Of a stretch of DNA of 64,000 bases, positions 9,557 through 21,233 are shown one piece after another; the stretch's first letter is position 1; each line of letters starts with the position of its first letter. Location: positions 9,713,814-9,777,813 of the forward strand of contig CP136063.1 of NCBI GenBank assembly GCA_032622095.1. The letters run 5' to 3'. The notes below the pieces were generated by a model. It searched no databases. It was not told the origin of the DNA and was given only the letters and a program-made list of their open reading frames with translations. The DNA comes from Siphonodentalium dalli (Eukaryota > Mollusca > Scaphopoda > Gadilida > Siphonodentaliidae). The position numbers were made by a program, and so were the translations under genes.

Positions 9557-12165
9557 ATGTCAGATTACAGTAGTAGCAAATCATCCCATCTAATTCCTGC
9601 AATAGAACACTTGTCTATCCTTCGTGCCAAAGTTGCACAAATGAAGGAGGGCAATGACAGACAATTAGATTTAGTGAGAGAGACAATACGAAGACACAAC
9701 GAGTCACGTCTTAGTGCCAATGACAGTGAAGTGGTCTTTAAACCCCGTGGATTTGAGCATCAAGCTCACCACAGAAACGACTCTCAAGAAGAGCATATAT
9801 ATGAAGATATAACTCTTCAACTAAGACCACATTCTGTTGTTTTTGGTGATCAGTTAAACCTGAACCAAAAACAAAGTCCACAACGGACCTTTGACATACA
9901 AAATGAAAATACAATACCAATGACAAAATACTCAGAAGAGTATTATGACCCAATGAATCGTCCCCAAGAGACAAAGCCCGAACAAAGACTGAGAAAATAC
10001 TCAGAAGAGTATTATGACCCGATGAATTGTCCTCAAGAGACAAAACCCGAACAAATACTGAGAAAATACTCAGAAGAGTACCATGTTCCATTGCATCGAG
10101 AGACAACACCCACACAAAGTGATTATGAGTCAAGGACTCAAACACAAAGTAATTTCCCTATAAAGTCGGTGGACTTCACAAAACATTCCAGGCTCCACGG
10201 TGAGCTGGATATGTTCAAAAGTTGCAGTGATGCAACAATGTCTCCGAAAGAACGTGAGCTGTCCCAACGACTTGAAAATATTGAAAAAGAGTTAAATTCA
10301 ATGAGAGCAAATTCTTATAAGTCTAAACAGCCCAGTGATCATATACGATTCGAGGATGAGAAACCAAGGAGGCCCCCTCGATATCAACCCACTGAAGCAC
10401 AACGTGCTGATTATGTGGCCAGACCACATACTGACAAATCTAATCCTTCATTCCCCCAGAAATTTCCCATACGTTCAGAAACTCCAACTAAAAATCCTGT
10501 GTTTGGAATTAAAAGTAAGTCGCATCAGAAGACTTCAACACCCTATCCACTGTATCCAGGTCATGAAATGGATGCACAAGGTGACTTGTTTCGGATGAAT
10601 GACCCATCCCAGGTACCTAATGTGCAAAATCCAGCCAAACAACCAATGAATCTCATTCAGAGATTTCCCACACATAACCAAAATGATAATTTAAATTATG
10701 AGTCAAATTTTCGCAGCAGTAATGAAAACCCACATGGTGAGAACCGACCACCATATAACTACCCACCAATATCGCAACCCCCAATGCAATATTCAATAAG
10801 TGGGATGAATCAAACCCGCCCAACAGTCATGCCATCTACATATGATGGTACCATCTCATGGATGGACTACAGTGCACACTTTGACGCTTGTTCAAGATTG
10901 AACAGTTGGTCCATTGAAGAAAAAGGTCTTTATCTCGCTGTCTCGCTAAGAGGCCAGGCACAAGGTGTTCTGGGAGACATGCCCATAGGTATGGAGCGAG
11001 ACTTTCAAACACTTGTAAGTGCAATCGAAGACAGATTTGCAGCTACAAATCAAACAGAACTCTTCAGAGTTCAATTACGAGAACGTCGCCAGAGGGCTGG
11101 TGACACACTCCCAGAGTTGGGACAGTCTATAAGAAGACTCGCCAACCTTGCCTATAAGTCGGCCCCACTTGAAGTGAGGGACACCCTTGCCAAGGAGCAA
11201 TTTATTGATGCCTTGTACGACTCAGAGTCAAACAAAGCAGGCCCAGATGTTTGAATGATGCCATTAGGCATGCAGTAGAACTGGAGACATTTGTCAAATC
11301 AGAAAAGAAACATCAATTTGCAAGACAAATTGACTTAGATACAGCTGCATTATATTCAGTAACAGAGGAATCTAACACGAATGCGATCTTAGAAAAGATA
11401 CAAAAATCTATAAAAGATTTACAAAGAGATGTGGATCATAAAATTGAGAAGTCTATAAAATCTATTGCTCTTCTACGAGCAGAAATAAGTGAAAGGCCAC
11501 ATGGGCAATCACCCAGTCAAAACCCTCAAATATATCACAGGCCTAATGACACAGCAAGGCTGTGCTACACGTGTCAGTCCCCTAACCACTTGAACAGAAA
11601 TTGCCCAAACAGAAAATTTGACCCCAGGATTGATAGAAAATTTGAACCCCAGAATAATAATGGAAAATTTGACCACCAGTATGACAAAAGGTTTGACCCA
11701 CAAAATGGTAGAAAATATGACCTTCCAAATATCCATAGGGATGTGACAGTAGTTGGTCAAAGGGAATCAGGATTATTTGTCAACTGCAAAGTCATGGGCA
11801 AGCCTGCACAATTTCTAGTGGACACTGGAGCTAGTGTTTCACTTATATCAACTGAGCTGTACAACAGTATCAGTGATAGACCTCAGCCCGGCAAAACTCA
11901 AACCCCAGATTTGTACTCTGCCTCAGGAAATCTCATTCCAACTCAAGGCACAGCCCTTTTCCCCATTGAGATAGGTGGAAAATTCATCCACCAAAGTATG
12001 GTAATATCAGAACTTAATGTTGCTGGTATTCTTGGAGTTGACATGATGATCAAACATGAGTGCATAGTAGATGTACCTGGAAGAACATTTATCATGAATG
12101 GCCATGATGTTGAAATGCTCTGGAGGTCCAACAAAGGAAGCTATAGAGTAGCATTATCTCACTAA
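9557..12165 (+). pseudogene. Gag-protease gene, copy 1 (frameshifted)
   Basis: The frame from ATG 9557 runs to 11,254, then shifts. The remainder is open at 11,251-12,165. Compared with copy 2 it lacks 13 bp at about 11,227, between two CTCAGAG repeats, which breaks the frame between the Gag domain and the zinc knuckle. Otherwise it has the same domains: 23-residue KYSEEY repeats, Ty3/Gypsy-type Gag core, CX2CX4HX4C knuckle near 11,565 and an aspartic protease DTGA near 11,823. It would make a C-terminally truncated Gag without knuckle or protease. Confidence 0.9.
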
Positions 12166-13415
12166 AGTGTAAATATTGATTAAATCATTGTTTGTATAAA
12201 ATTATTGTGTTCTTTATATATATTGTGTAAAGGGAAGTGGTGACTATCTGGGGGAGCATCGAGTCCCAGATGGTCAGAGCTTAAATGCAAACACAACCCC
12301 TTGGTGCTATTTGCAGGAATAGCACCATGACTAGATGTCGAGGGATGGGCGTGCCCTCGTAAAATGGCTGTGCCGTGTTCAGGGAAAGTAACCCCATGAG
12401 CACGTTAAAAATCCACTGCGATGTTTCGTGGTAAGAGTAGGCCGGCTTGCTGGCCCGTCCAGTGATAAAAAAACCTGCACAAATCTGAACCCGATCCAAA
12501 TATTCTTTGGCTTACACCTAGTTGAAATCTGTTTAAAAACCACGAATTGATCGAAGTTGAAGACGTTCGAATTGTTGCAACCAATCAGACTTCCTTAAAT
12601 AACTTGTTTATGTTTTTGCATTTATTCATCAAATTTTCTTTGAAATAGTTAAGTCTTTTTGCATAGACCACGGTGGTGGTACTGGGATACAGAGTCCATG
12701 TGAGGCCGGGGAAGTCCGGTGATTAATTGATCAGTACTAGGGTGCATAGTCCATGTGTGGCATGGCCCTATTGTGGAAACCTGATAATTAATAGGAATAG
12801 GGTGCAGGGTCCATGCGAGGCCTGGCCCTATTGTGGACTTCGGTAATTTAGAGTAAACCCATGTAAGAACATCCAGTTTGTTCGCCTAGACTATCACACC
12901 ATTCTTTTCTGTTGATGACGCCTTCATGAATAAAGTTGAAAGCGAGACTGAACGTCATCTTGATTTATCAAGTGACAAATTATCTTTCTCCGAGCTTGTC
13001 ACCATGATCTTTTCAAATAGAATTTCTATATCATTCTCCCCGGAAGATCACTACTATTTTAAATTTGGACTTGGACATTAAGCCGCGAGAATCCAGGCAT
13101 TGTATCAGTGTCATGCTACCTTAGGCAGACCTCCTTCCAAAAACCAGATAGTAACATTTTCCCAAGCTCTTTTCAAATGGCATTTCTATATCATTTCCCC
13201 CGGAAGATCACTACTATTTTAAATTTGGACTTGGACATTAAGCCGCGAGAATCCAGGCATTGTATCAGTGTCATGCGACCTTAGGCAGACCTCCTTCCAA
13301 AGGCCAGATAGTAACATCTGTCCAAGCTATCTGTCAACAGATTAATATCCTCAGTTTGCAATAGTGTTTTTTTTTCCGCATGCGGGGACGCATGCATTTT
13401 CGAAGGCGTGGGTGG
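12166..13415 (+). other. 3' non-coding region of internal copy 1
   Basis: About 1.25 kb between the protease stop and LTR 2 hold no reverse transcriptase, RNase H or integrase frame on either strand. About three ~55-60-bp units with GGTGCA(T/G)(A/G)GTCCATG lie at 12,660-12,860. Two 160-bp-period copies of a CCCGGAAGATCACTAC block lie at about 13,010-13,320. A short inverted pair GCATGCG/CGCATGC lies at 13,379-13,396. The sequence just before LTR 2 (GGCGTGGGTGG) is purine-rich enough to be a weak polypurine tract. Confidence 0.65.
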
Positions 13416-15012
13416 TGTGACGAGCACAGGATTCACATACGATCCGGCAACAAGTTGCACACAAGCTGCAAGTCCCGACTAAAAGTCACTTCCTGTTTAC
13501 GTTGTCAAGCAGACAAAATCATCTTGACAACAAATGTAATTGTGCGGAGCACAGATCCATCACACATATATCGTTCCAACAAGCCATACATATTATATTA
13601 ACCCAAATTATATTCCCCCACATTCAGATCATATCAGGGCACATTTAGAAGCATTTATTTGGAAGTTTTGAGGTCGCACATTTATGTATTTAACATTGAA
13701 GCGAGTGCGTCTCCGGCAATGTCGGAAGCTTTTTGGCCTGCGACACCGGTTATCACAAATAGCGAATTTTCACATAAAAATGGTAACTTCCCATGATATA
13801 TGGTTGTTATGCCTATAACAATCATATATCAATGTACCCCTCCACAATTATCCAAACCCTGGAAAAGTTCGGGAAAGTCAAATATATTCAATTATAAAAC
13901 ACCCCAAATTTCGATGCACATAAAAGAAATCAACCCGGTGCTTCCCGATTTCCATAAATAGTGAGAAAACAACAAGGTCCCATTTGTTGAAATTATAAGG
14001 CAATTGTCGGGTATACATCACTATATTACCCCGAACAAATGCCAACCCGAGGAAATGTCAAATAAGTGAGTTTTGATCCAAAAATATGACGGCATATTTT
14101 TGCATTACGAATACATGGCCGCCCGTTTCGCCACACTCACCTCGTCTCCAGAGTATGAATCTATTCCCGTCCAAATACTTCCAATAGCCCAATTATAGTT
14201 ATCAATGGATTTAGTGTGCATAACTGTAATTAAATATCCAGGTAACATAGGAATTTCCCGAATTCCATAATACCTTGGAATATTGCCATGATTAAAAAGG
14301 GAAATCCCCTATCACAAATATAGAAGCAGATCGGTGCTCTCAAGCTAGCATGTGATTGGCTGGGTTTCAACGATTCTGATTGGTTGCAACTTTGTGCCAC
14401 CAGGTGCCCTGAGATGGGTATAAAAGAGGTCTCAGACCTGGAGAACCTCAGTTGGGTCACTGCTCAATTCAATGTAAGCTAGCTCGAAGCCTAAGAGCTC
14501 GAAGCAAAAGCTCGAATCTTTAAGATCGAAGCTTAAAAGCTTAATTAATTAAGGTGTTACCCTAAGTGGCAAACCTTGGAAGTGTATAGAGACTAAGTGG
14601 GCAGTTTTACGAGGTTAAAACTGCCAAAGTCCTGCCACAGGCAGAACTTGAACAGACAGTTAGCTGGAAACTGTCGGTCTCTATTGTGTTTACAGATTGG
14701 CAAGGCCAAGTCTGTGTAGTGTATAGAGACTAAGTGTGCAGTTTTACGAGGTTAAACTGACAAAGTCCTGCCAGGGGCAGAACTTAGACAGTTAGCTGGA
14801 AACTGTCAGTCTCTATTGTTAGGGGTATAGTGTAGTGTTTCCCTTGAGCACTTAGAAAAATAAGGGTGGTGGCAGCAATTTAAGTAGAATCAACCCAGAC
14901 ATTAAAATCCCCTTGGGCGTCTGGGCGACCCACGAGTCGGAATCATATTCCTTTTTATGGCATGCAGTCGTTAGACCGCTCGGTTAGTTTATACCCCCGG
15001 TTGCATGTTACA
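13416..15012 (+). repeat. LTR 2 of the Gag-protease element
   Basis: 1,597 bp, shared between the two internal copies. It is nearly identical to the other two LTRs; GGCAAACC near 14,568 distinguishes it from GGTAAACC in LTRs 1 and 3. Same promoter and stem-forming duplication. Confidence 0.9.
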
Positions 15013-15115
15013 TAAAGTGGTGGCAAGCGGTGGGATTGATTGATTCTAATTTAACTTGTTAGAATAGATTAAGATTGATTTTTTTTTATTGTAATTAAAT
15101 ATTAAATGTTGGTTC

Positions 15116-15349
15116 TTGAAATTAAATTTTGAAATGGCTTCTGATATTCCGGTAGGTATTATGTTATTTGAAGATATACATGAAGCTTCTCAAAGTAATG
15201 AATATTGTGCATATATGGGCCTTGATGTTCGTGAATTTACAATGTGTGGAAATTTTTGTATTGCTTTCTTTTATCTTGAAGAAATAAATGAAGTAATCAG
15301 TCATTGTTATCTCAGTGGTTACGATTACATCATTTTCGAGCCTCAGTAA
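15116..15349 (+). CDS. 77-codon leader ORF, copy 2
   Basis: Identical in sequence and position to the 9256-9489 frame. Its intactness in both units shows only that the copies are young. Selection cannot be judged from two nearly identical copies. Confidence 0.45.
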   Translation: MKLNFEMASDIPVGIMLFEDIHEASQSNEYCAYMGLDVREFTMCGNFCIAFFYLEEINEVISHCYLSGYDYIIFEPQ

Positions 15350-15416
15350 TTGGATGTCAGGTAAGCATCCGATTTCACTCAGATAATTTTGTTTGTTGAG
15401 TTGATAATTATTAAGT

Positions 15417-18038
15417 ATGTCAGATTACAGTAGTAGCAAATCATCCCATCTAATTCCTGCAATAGAACACTTGTCTATCCTTCGTGCCAAAGTTGCACAA
15501 ATGAAGGAGGGCAATGACAGACAATTAGATTTAGTGAGAGAGACAATACGAAGACACAACGAGTCACGTCTTAGTGCCAATGACAGTGAAGTGGTCTTTA
15601 AACCCCGTGGATTTGAGCATCAAGCTCACCACAGAAACGACTCTCAAGAAGAGCATATATATGAAGATATAACTCTTCAACTAAGACCACATTCTGTTGT
15701 TTTTGGTGATCAGTTAAACCTGAACCAAAAACAAAGTCCACAACGGACCTTTGACATACAAAATGAAAATACAATACCAATGACAAAATACTCAGAAGAG
15801 TATTATGACCCAATGAATCGTCCCCAAGAGACAAAGCCCGAACAAAGACTGAGAAAATACTCAGAAGAGTATTATGACCCGATGAATTGTCCTCAAGAGA
15901 CAAAACCCGAACAAATACTGAGAAAATACTCAGAAGAGTACCATGTTCCATTGCATCGAGAGACAACACCCACACAAAGTGATTATGAGTCAAGGACTCA
16001 AACACAAAGTAATTTCCCTATAAAGTCGGTGGACTTCACAAAACATTCCAGGCTCCACGGTGAGCTGGATATGTTCAAAAGTTGCAGTGATGCAACAATG
16101 TCTCCGAAAGAACGTGAGCTGTCCCAACGACTTGAAAATATTGAAAAAGAGTTAAATTCAATGAGAGCAAATTCTTATAAGTCTAAACAGCCCAGTGATC
16201 ATATACGATTCGAGGATGAGAAACCAAGGAGGCCCCCTCGATATCAACCCACTGAAGCACAACGTGCTGATTATGTGGCCAGACCACATACTGACAAATC
16301 TAATCCTTCATTCCCCCAGAAATTTCCCATACGTTCAGAAACTCCAACTAAAAATCCTGTGTTTGGAATTAAAAGTAAGTCGCATCAGAAGACTTCAACA
16401 CCCTATCCACTGTATCCAGGTCATGAAATGGATGCACAAGGTGACTTGTTTCGGATGAATGACCCATCCCAGGTACCTAATGTGCAAAATCCAGCCAAAC
16501 AACCAATGAATCTCATTCAGAGATTTCCCACACATAACCAAAATGATAATTTAAATTATGAGTCAAATTTTCGCAGCAGTAATGAAAACCCACATGGTGA
16601 GAACCGACCACCATATAACTACCCACCAATATCGCAACCCCCAATGCAATATTCAATAAGTGGGATGAATCAAACCCGCCCAACAGTCATGCCATCTACA
16701 TATGATGGTACCATCTCATGGATGGACTACAGTGCACACTTTGACGCTTGTTCAAGATTGAACAGTTGGTCCATTGAAGAAAAAGGTCTTTATCTCGCTG
16801 TCTCGCTAAGAGGCCAGGCACAAGGTGTTCTGGGAGACATGCCCATAGGTATGGAGCGAGACTTTCAAACACTTGTAAGTGCAATCGAAGACAGATTTGC
16901 AGCTACAAATCAAACAGAACTCTTCAGAGTTCAATTACGAGAACGTCGCCAGAGGGCTGGTGACACACTCCCAGAGTTGGGACAGTCTATAAGAAGACTC
17001 GCCAACCTTGCCTATAAGTCGGCCCCACTTGAAGTGAGGGACACCCTTGCCAAGGAGCAATTTATTGATGCCTTGTACGACTCAGAGATTCGTCTCAGAG
17101 TCAAACAAAGCAGGCCCAGATGTTTGAATGATGCCATTAGGCATGCAGTAGAACTGGAGACATTTGTCAAATCAGAAAAGAAACATCAATTTGCAAGACA
17201 AATTGACTTAGATACAGCTGCATTATATTCAGTAACAGAGGAATCTAACACGAATGCGATCTTAGAAAAGATACAAAAATCTATAAAAGATTTACAAAGA
17301 GATGTGGATCATAAAATTGAGAAGTCTATAAAATCTATTGCTCTTCTACGAGCAGAAATAAGTGAAAGGCCACATGGGCAATCACCCAGTCAAAACCCTC
17401 AAATATATCACAGGCCTAATGACACAGCAAGGCTGTGCTACACGTGTCAGTCCCCTAACCACTTGAACAGAAATTGCCCAAACAGAAAATTTGACCCCAG
17501 GATTGATAGAAAATTTGAACCCCAGAATAATAATGGAAAATTTGACCACCAGTATGACAAAAGGTTTGACCCACAAAATGGTAGAAAATATGACCTTCCA
17601 AATATCCATAGGGATGTGACAGTAGTTGGTCAAAGGGAATCAGGATTATTTGTCAACTGCAAAGTCATGGGCAAGCCTGCACAATTTCTAGTGGACACTG
17701 GAGCTAGTGTTTCACTTATATCAACTGAGCTGTACAACAGTATCAGTGATAGACCTCAGCCCGGCAAAACTCAAACCCCAGATTTGTACTCTGCCTCAGG
17801 AAATCTCATTCCAACTCAAGGCACAGCCCTTTTCCCCATTGAGATAGGTGGAAAATTCATCCACCAAAGTATGGTAATATCAGAACTTAATGTTGCTGGT
17901 ATTCTTGGAGTTGACATGATGATCAAACATGAGTGCATAGTAGATGTACCTGGAAGAACATTTATCATGAATGGCCATGATGTTGAAATGCTCTGGAGGT
18001 CCAACAAAGGAAGCTATAGAGTAGCATTATCTCACTAA
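15417..18038 (+). CDS. Gag-protease polyprotein, intact copy 2 (873 aa)
   Basis: One frame fuses Gag and protease. Residues 1-120 are charged. Residues 124-185 hold three copies of a ~23-residue KYSEEYYDPMN-type repeat. The next 240 residues are polar, Pro/Gln-rich and probably disordered. Residues 425-585 resemble the Ty3/Gypsy retrotransposon Gag core (YDGTISWMDYSAHFDAC...). A CCHC zinc knuckle CYTCQSPNHLNRNC starts near residue 674 and would bind RNA. A retroviral-type aspartic protease follows with FLVDTGASVSLIS (DTGA at about 760-763) and ILGVDMM. The protein ends soon after the protease with no RT, so the element must obtain RT and integrase in trans. The start is ATG 15,417, 67 bp after the leader ORF. 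Confidence 0.9.
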   Translation: MSDYSSSKSSHLIPAIEHLSILRAKVAQMKEGNDRQLDLVRETIRRHNESRLSANDSEVVFKPRGFEHQAHHRNDSQEEHIYEDITLQLRPHSVVFGDQLNLNQKQSPQRTFDIQNENTIPMTKYSEEYYDPMNRPQETKPEQRLRKYSEEYYDPMNCPQETKPEQILRKYSEEYHVPLHRETTPTQSDYESRTQTQSNFPIKSVDFTKHSRLHGELDMFKSCSDATMSPKERELSQRLENIEKELNSMRANSYKSKQPSDHIRFEDEKPRRPPRYQPTEAQRADYVARPHTDKSNPSFPQKFPIRSETPTKNPVFGIKSKSHQKTSTPYPLYPGHEMDAQGDLFRMNDPSQVPNVQNPAKQPMNLIQRFPTHNQNDNLNYESNFRSSNENPHGENRPPYNYPPISQPPMQYSISGMNQTRPTVMPSTYDGTISWMDYSAHFDACSRLNSWSIEEKGLYLAVSLRGQAQGVLGDMPIGMERDFQTLVSAIEDRFAATNQTELFRVQLRERRQRAGDTLPELGQSIRRLANLAYKSAPLEVRDTLAKEQFIDALYDSEIRLRVKQSRPRCLNDAIRHAVELETFVKSEKKHQFARQIDLDTAALYSVTEESNTNAILEKIQKSIKDLQRDVDHKIEKSIKSIALLRAEISERPHGQSPSQNPQIYHRPNDTARLCYTCQSPNHLNRNCPNRKFDPRIDRKFEPQNNNGKFDHQYDKRFDPQNGRKYDLPNIHRDVTVVGQRESGLFVNCKVMGKPAQFLVDTGASVSLISTELYNSISDRPQPGKTQTPDLYSASGNLIPTQGTALFPIEIGGKFIHQSMVISELNVAGILGVDMMIKHECIVDVPGRTFIMNGHDVEMLWRSNKGSYRVALSH

Positions 18039-19288
18039 AGTGTAAATATTGATTAAATCATTGTTTGTATAAAATTATTGTGTTCTTTATATATATTGTG
18101 TAAAGGGAAGTGGTGACTATCTGGGGGAGCATCGAGTCCCAGATGGTCAGAGCTTAAATGCAAACACAACCCCTTGGTGCTATTTGCAGGAATAGCACCA
18201 TGACTAGATGTCGAGGGATGGGCGTGCCCTCGTAAATTGGCTGTGCCGTGTTCAGGGAAAGTAACCCCCTGAGCACGTTAAAAATCCACTGCGATGTTTC
18301 GTGGTAAGAGTAGGCCGGCTTGCTGGCCCGTCCAGTGATAAAAAAACCTGCACAAATCTGAACCCGATCCAAATATTCTTTGGCTTACACCTAGTTGAAA
18401 TCTGTTTAAAAACCACGAATTGATCGAAGTTGAAGACGTTAGAATTGTTGCAACCAATCAGACTTCCTTAAATAACTTGTTTATGTTTTTGCATTTATTC
18501 ATCAAATTTTCTTTGAAATAGTTAAGTCTTTTTGCATAGACCACGGTGGTGGTACTGGGATACAGAGTCCATGTGAGGCCTGGGAAGTCCGGTGATTAAT
18601 TGATCAGTACTAGGGTGCATAGTCCATGTGTGGCATGGCCCTATTGTGGAAACCTGATAATTAATAGGAATAGGGTGCAGGGTCCATGCGAGGCCTGGCC
18701 CTATTGTGGACTTCGGTAATTTAGAGTAAACCCATGTAAGAACATCCAGTTTGTTCGCCTAGACTATCACACCATTCTTTTCTGTTGATGACGCCTTCAT
18801 GAATAAAGTTGAAAGCGAGACTGAACGTCATCTTGATTTATCAAGTGACAAATTATCTTTCTCCGAGCTTGTCACCATGATCTTTTCAAATAGAATTTCT
18901 ATATCATTCTCCCCGGAAGATCACTACTATTTTAAATTTGGACTTGGACATTAAGCCGCGAGAATCCAGGCATTGTATCAGTGTCATGCTACCTTAGGCA
19001 GACCTCCTTCCAAAAACCAGATAGTAACATTTTCCCAAGCTCTTTTCAAATGGCATTTCTATATCATTTCCCCCGGAAGATCACTACTATTTTAAATTTG
19101 GACTTGGACATTAAGCCGCGAGAATCCAGGCATTGTATCAGTGTCATGCGACCTTAGGCAGACCTCCTTCCAAAGGCCAGATAGTAACATCTGTCCAAGC
19201 TATCTGTCAACAGATTAATATCCTCAGTTTGCAATAGTGTTTTTTTTTCCGCATGCGGGGACGCATGCATTTTCGAAGGCGTGGGTGG
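18039..19288 (+). other. 3' non-coding region of internal copy 2
   Basis: It matches 12,166-13,415 with about four substitutions (for example GTAAATTGGC for GTAAAATGGC and CCCCCTGAG for CCCCATGAG). It holds the same short tandem units and no pol frame. Confidence 0.75.
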
Positions 19289-20885
19289 TGTGACGAGCAC
19301 AGGATTCACATACGATCCGGCAACAAGTTGCACACAAGCTGCAAGTCCCGACTAAAAGTCACTTCCTGTTTACGTTGTCAAGCAGACAAAATCATCTTGA
19401 CAACAAATGTAATTGTGCGGAGCACAGATCCATCACACATATATCGTTCCAACAAGCCATACATATTATATTAACCCAAATTATATTCCCCCACATTCAG
19501 ATCATATCAGGGCACATTTAGAAGCATTTATTTGGAAGTTTTGAGGTCGCACATTTATGTATTTAACATTGAAGCGAGTGCGTCTCCGGCAATGTCGGAA
19601 GCTTTTTGGCCTGCGACACCGGTTATCACAAATAGCGAATTTTCACATAAAAATGGTAACTTCCCATGATATATGGTTGTTATGCCTATAACAATCATAT
19701 ATCAATGTACCCCTCCACAATTATCCAAACCCTGGAAAAGTTCGGGAAAGTCAAATATATTCAATTATAAAACACCCCAAATTTCGATGCACATAAAAGA
19801 AATCAACCCGGTGCTTCCCGATTTCCATAAATAGTGAGAAAACAACAAGGTCCCATTTGTTGAAATTATAAGGCAATTGTCGGGTATACATCACTATATT
19901 ACCCCGAACAAATGCCAACCCGAGGAAATGTCAAATAAGTGAGTTTTGATCCAAAAATATGACGGCATATTTTTGCATTACGAATACATGGCCGCCCGTT
20001 TCGCCACACTCACCTCGTCTCCAGAGTATGAATCTATTCCCGTCCAAATACTTCCAATAGCCCAATTATAGTTATCAATGGATTTAGTGTGCATAACTGT
20101 AATTAAATATCCAGGTAACATAGGAATTTCCCGAATTCCATAATACCTTGGAATATTGCCATGATTAAAAAGGGAAATCCCCTATCACAAATATAGAAGC
20201 AGATCGGTGCTCTCAAGCTAGCATGTGATTGGCTGGGTTTCAACGATTCTGATTGGTTGCAACTTTGTGCCACCAGGTGCCCTGAGATGGGTATAAAAGA
20301 GGTCTCAGACCTGGAGAACCTCAGTTGGGTCACTGCTCAATTCAATGTAAGCTAGCTCGAAGCCTAAGAGCTCGAAGCAAAAGCTCGAATCTTTAAGATC
20401 GAAGCTTAAAAGCTTAATTAATTAAGGTGTTACCCTAAGTGGTAAACCTTGGAAGTGTATAGAGACTAAGTGGGCAGTTTTACGAGGTTAAAACTGCCAA
20501 AGTCCTGCCACAGGCAGAACTTGAACAGACAGTTAGCTGGAAACTGTCGGTCTCTATTGTGTTTACAGATTGGCAAGGCCAAGTCTGTGTAGTGTATAGA
20601 GACTAAGTGTGCAGTTTTACGAGGTTAAACTGACAAAGTCCTGCCAGGGGCAGAACTTAGACAGTTAGCTGGAAACTGTCAGTCTCTATTGTTAGGGGTA
20701 TAGTGTAGTGTTTCCCTTGAGCACTTAGAAAAATAAGGGTGGTGGCAGCAATTTAAGTAGAATCAACCCAGACATTAAAATCCCCTTGGGCGTCTGGGCG
20801 ACCCACGAGTCGGAATCATATTCCTTTTTATGGCATGCAGTCGTTAGACCGCTCGGTTAGTTTATACCCCCGGTTGCATGTTACA
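19289..20885 (+). repeat. LTR 3 of the Gag-protease element
   Basis: 1,597 bp, ending TGTTACA. It is followed by TTACCGACTCC, where the LINE ORF1 frame resumes. The open frame that appears to start at 20,835 begins inside this LTR and is an accident of the junction. Confidence 0.9.
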
Positions 20886-21233
20886 TTACCGACTCCAAGC
20901 AGAGCGGGGGCCAATAAAATCATATGGAGCGCAAACAGGGCCTATACAGCCGTATGTGCTGAACTTGGTTGTGAGTTAATTGATAACGCTGCAAGCTTTG
21001 TTGAATCTGGAACAACACGAGTAATGGATAATTTATTTCATGATAATTGGCACCCTAGCAATGAGGGAGTTGAACTGCTGGGTGCTAACATTCGGTTTGG
21101 AACAGTATGTGATCCAAGTAGGTCAAGCCCACAGGCAGGATCATCTAACTTTGATGGGATGCGCGTGACTGACGATGTTTTGGCATTGGAACGTGAGCTA
21201 TCTGGCATCAAGGTTTATCTTGACCACAGATAG
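20886..21233 (+). pseudogene. LINE ORF1, C-terminal SGNH hydrolase part
   Basis: After the LTR array the frame continues with an alpha/beta stretch (IWSANRAYTAVCAELG) and DNLFHDNWHPSNEG. The latter is SGNH block V with the catalytic Asp-x-x-His. Together with GDS, GG and GxN before the insertion this completes the family's conserved blocks. The frame ends at TAG 21,231-21,233. The break between blocks III and V is caused only by the LTR array. Confidence 0.8.

Larger units (their letters stand above)
7557..20885 (+). mobile_element. Tandem LTR retrotransposon array (3 LTRs, 2 internal regions), Gag-protease type
   Basis: Three near-identical LTRs alternate with two internal regions, at a period of 5,859-5,873 bp. 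The array starts TGTGACGA and ends TGTTACA, flanked by the 4-bp duplication TTAC (7553-7556 and 20,886-20,889). Each internal region encodes a small leader ORF and one Gag-protease protein but no reverse transcriptase, RNase H or integrase, so the family is non-autonomous. The two internal copies differ by about five substitutions and a 13-bp indel, so the event is recent. The insertion disrupts the SGNH domain of the host LINE. Such tandems usually arise by recombination between LTRs. Confidence 0.9.

Noticed and set aside
9738-10145. Antisense 135-codon frame across gag (and its copy at 15,598)
   Set aside because: It mirrors the gag KYSEEY repeats on the other strand and shows no independent signal.
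13380-13601. 73-codon frame spanning the start of LTR 2 (and at 19,253)
   Set aside because: It crosses the LTR boundary and has no recognisable product; chance frame.
20835-20885. Start of the 132-codon frame as a true N-terminus for the SGNH part
   Set aside because: These codons lie in the end of LTR 3. The SGNH sequence itself begins after the TTAC duplication.
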